From Amoebophrya sp. A120 (Eukaryota > Sar > Dinophyceae > Syndiniales > Amoebophryaceae): DNA of 64,000 nucleotides. The stretch covers positions 1,609,216 through 1,673,215 of the forward strand of contig CAJINV010000002.1 of assembly GCA_905178155.1 (NCBI GenBank), read 5' to 3'. Of the stretch, positions 60,101 to 63,100 are shown piece by piece (the first letter of the stretch is position 1; every line of letters starts with the position of its first letter). The notes beneath the pieces are model-generated. The model was not told the origin of the DNA. It ran no database searches and saw nothing but the letters and a program-made list of their open reading frames with translations. A program made the position numbers and the translations under genes.

Positions 60101-63100
60101 GAAGTGGTTGTCGAAGTCTTTCTTGCCGTTCCCGCGTAACGTCATGTTCCCCCCGCAGTAGCCGTAGTCGGGGTCTGGGGTGGCGCCGGGGTCGGGGGTG
60201 GTTGGTGTGTACCCGGGGTCGGGGGTCGTGGTACCTGGGTCGGGGGTACTTGTACCCGGATCTGGTGTTGTAGTGCCATATACCCTCGGATTCACGATTT
60301 CCGCACTAAACGGGTCCTTCAGCCACTCCATACTGCTCCCCAACTCCCACGTCTCCGCAATCGACTCGCGATTCGCACAACTGACCGTGTGTGTCTGCCG
60401 CGGCGCTTCACACCGGACCCGCACTCGCGTAATCGCCATCGCCATCGTGTTACTTCCCCCGGCGATTAGAATCGATAGCTTCTGTCCGGGGGCAAACTTG
60501 ATTCTCTGCGTCAAATGCTGCGAGAATTCGTTGTACGGCGCGTTACCTTTGTTGTGATTCAGGATCTTCTTGTCGTAGTGCGTGCCGAACTGGTTTTTCC
60601 CGGAGAGAGCGAAGTTCACATTCGGCATATCGTAAGGAAAAACGTCCCCACCCCATAGTTGTAATGCTAATCCGTATGCTGAGAATGTTTCTCATGCGCA
60701 GCCCCATGAGAAGCATTTTCTAGTTGTGTTTCGGAATTTGTCATGCTCCAACAAGCATCATATGCTAGATCTGTGATGCTGCTGGACCAGCTAAACAGCA
60801 TCAAACTACGAGGCAAAACTTTTCATGCACAGCAACCAAAGCTGGCTGATTTGTGTAGCAGATTCCCCATCTTGACTCTGGGGTGGGGACGTTTTTACTC
60901 AGGATACGGCATTACCCCAGAGCCACTACCAGTGTTGCAGAGGTAAAACGAAACCTCCATAGTCCCGTAAGCGGAAAACGTGTAGTCAATCGCCCCGTCT
61001 TGGAACCAGTAGTTGTGTCCGCACGCCTGCTATTCATTGCAAAAGTACTTCTATCGCACTCGTAGTAATTGCATTCTTGCATGACAAATCCAACTTTCTA
61101 CCGGAACTAGCATGACAAATTGCATTTTTGTTCTTGAGAAAATTTGTGATGCAAATTATACTAGTAGGATGCTTTTGCAATGCATAACTGCCACAACCCC
61201 TTCATGGTCATGTCCTGCCCGTCCCAAACCGCGTGCGGATCATTCATGCTCGCGTTTTTCACGTCCCACCCGCGGATTTGCATCGAACTTTTTGTCGTTG
61301 GCTCGTAGTCCCAGTCGTAGCAGTCGGTTCCGTTGAACTGCAACCCATAGTCCGGGTACCCGAAGACGGTCAGATCTAATCGCGGAGTGGTCGTCGAAGA
61401 ACCTGGGTCATTGTTCGCCGGCTGGTTTTGCGAAGGAGCGTGTTGCAATATCGTGTCGCACAAAATCTCAAAAGATTTGATGTACAGCGCCGACCCGGAA
61501 ATCGTTTCCAACACCAGTCGCTGGAACTGACTGTACCGAAAAGTCAATTCCTGGTCCCAATCATTTCCAAACGACCTCTATCCACTGCAAATACGTCTCT
61601 GTCTGGAAGAGTGCAGGTTTGTTATGCTTGGCCGACAAGACAGAAAAGTCTGTCATGCTTGGTGCGCTACAGTGCCACTTGTTTGTCATGCAAAAAGCCA
61701 TTTGTCGTGCGGTTCACTCTAGACATAGCTACTCAGAAACTTGTCATGCGCGGCCCCCTAATACAGGATGCATATTTCATGCAGACATTAGCATCACAAT
61801 TTTCCAGACCCAGACATATTTGCAATGCATAACCTCGCTAATACCGTTTCGGTCGTGTCTGTCGCACTCGCTCTGAGCTTCGCGGTGACGTGCTGCGTCG
61901 CGCTGTTGCAGTTCCCGAAGACAATGCGGATCAACTATGACAGTGCACAACTCCCCCTCCCCCTCATTTGTATCGCATGAACGGCAACACAAACTTAGCA
62001 AGAGTGCCGGTTTTGCATCACAAATTTGCACTGGAGTGCAGTGCTATTTGGGCAACCAGAACCTGTCATGCAAACAGTGCTAAGAGTGGTCAAAGGGTGG
62101 ATTGGGCATTTTGCATGACAAATGAGGGGGAGGGGGAGTTGTGCAGTGTCATATCAACCCCGTTTCGTTCAAGATCAACTCCATCCTCCCCGGGTACTGT
62201 GCATCTGTCGATATGCATTGCAAAAGTGTCGCACTCTTAGTAATTGCAATCATGCATATACAAATCTTTTTCTTGAGGTAAATCAGCAGCACAAATTTTA
62301 TTTCTCATGCTGAGGAAATTTGTAATGCATTTACACGAGTACGATACTTTTGCACAGGATAGTCGAAAACCCGTACCAACTGTTCGCCGGCTGACACTCG
62401 GCGTGCACCGGATCGGTGTTGGGTCGGAAATCTGGCCCGTTGATCATCTGGTTATATTGCGTCGCCCTCCCGTCTAGTCCGGCGTTGTTGATCCGCCAGG
62501 CTGTGGACAGCCCGGAGGTGTGCCACTGTTCCGGCTTCGTCGTGTACTCGTCGAGCCACTCGACCGGTTGTTGGCCACTACTACCGGGGCTTGGCGAGGG
62601 AGAAGGACTCGGACTCGTGTTGTTCTGTGCGCCGGGTGTGCAGTGATTCGGTGCGACGTTCTGCTCAATGCCGCACACGTGGTCTCCGTTCCCGTTTTCG
62701 ATTCTTAATTGGAATTCCGACGCATGATTATCCTCGGAGCAGGAATTCAGTAAGGTGAGCTGCGTGCTGCTCGCATCGTTTTGGAGAACTAGGTATTTTT
62801 GACTTCCCTTGTTCTTCAAACACACAAACACGCTCGTCGTACAACTATCCGTCCACATGTGGTGGTTGTGGTAGTACACCTCCCAATGGAAGTAATTGTT
62901 CGTAGTATCCGCAGCAGACTGGAGAATCACTTCGCTCAGCGCGGAGTCGACCCCCAAAGTGTACGTCTCCGCAACCGTTTTGATCACGTAAGAAGGATTC
63001 GGCTGCGGGTCTTGCTGGAAGAACTTAAACCCATTTTCGTCCCCGGTCGCGGTGTTAATGTTCTGCGCTGTGTCGATCTGCACCTTCGCCTGCGCCTTGC

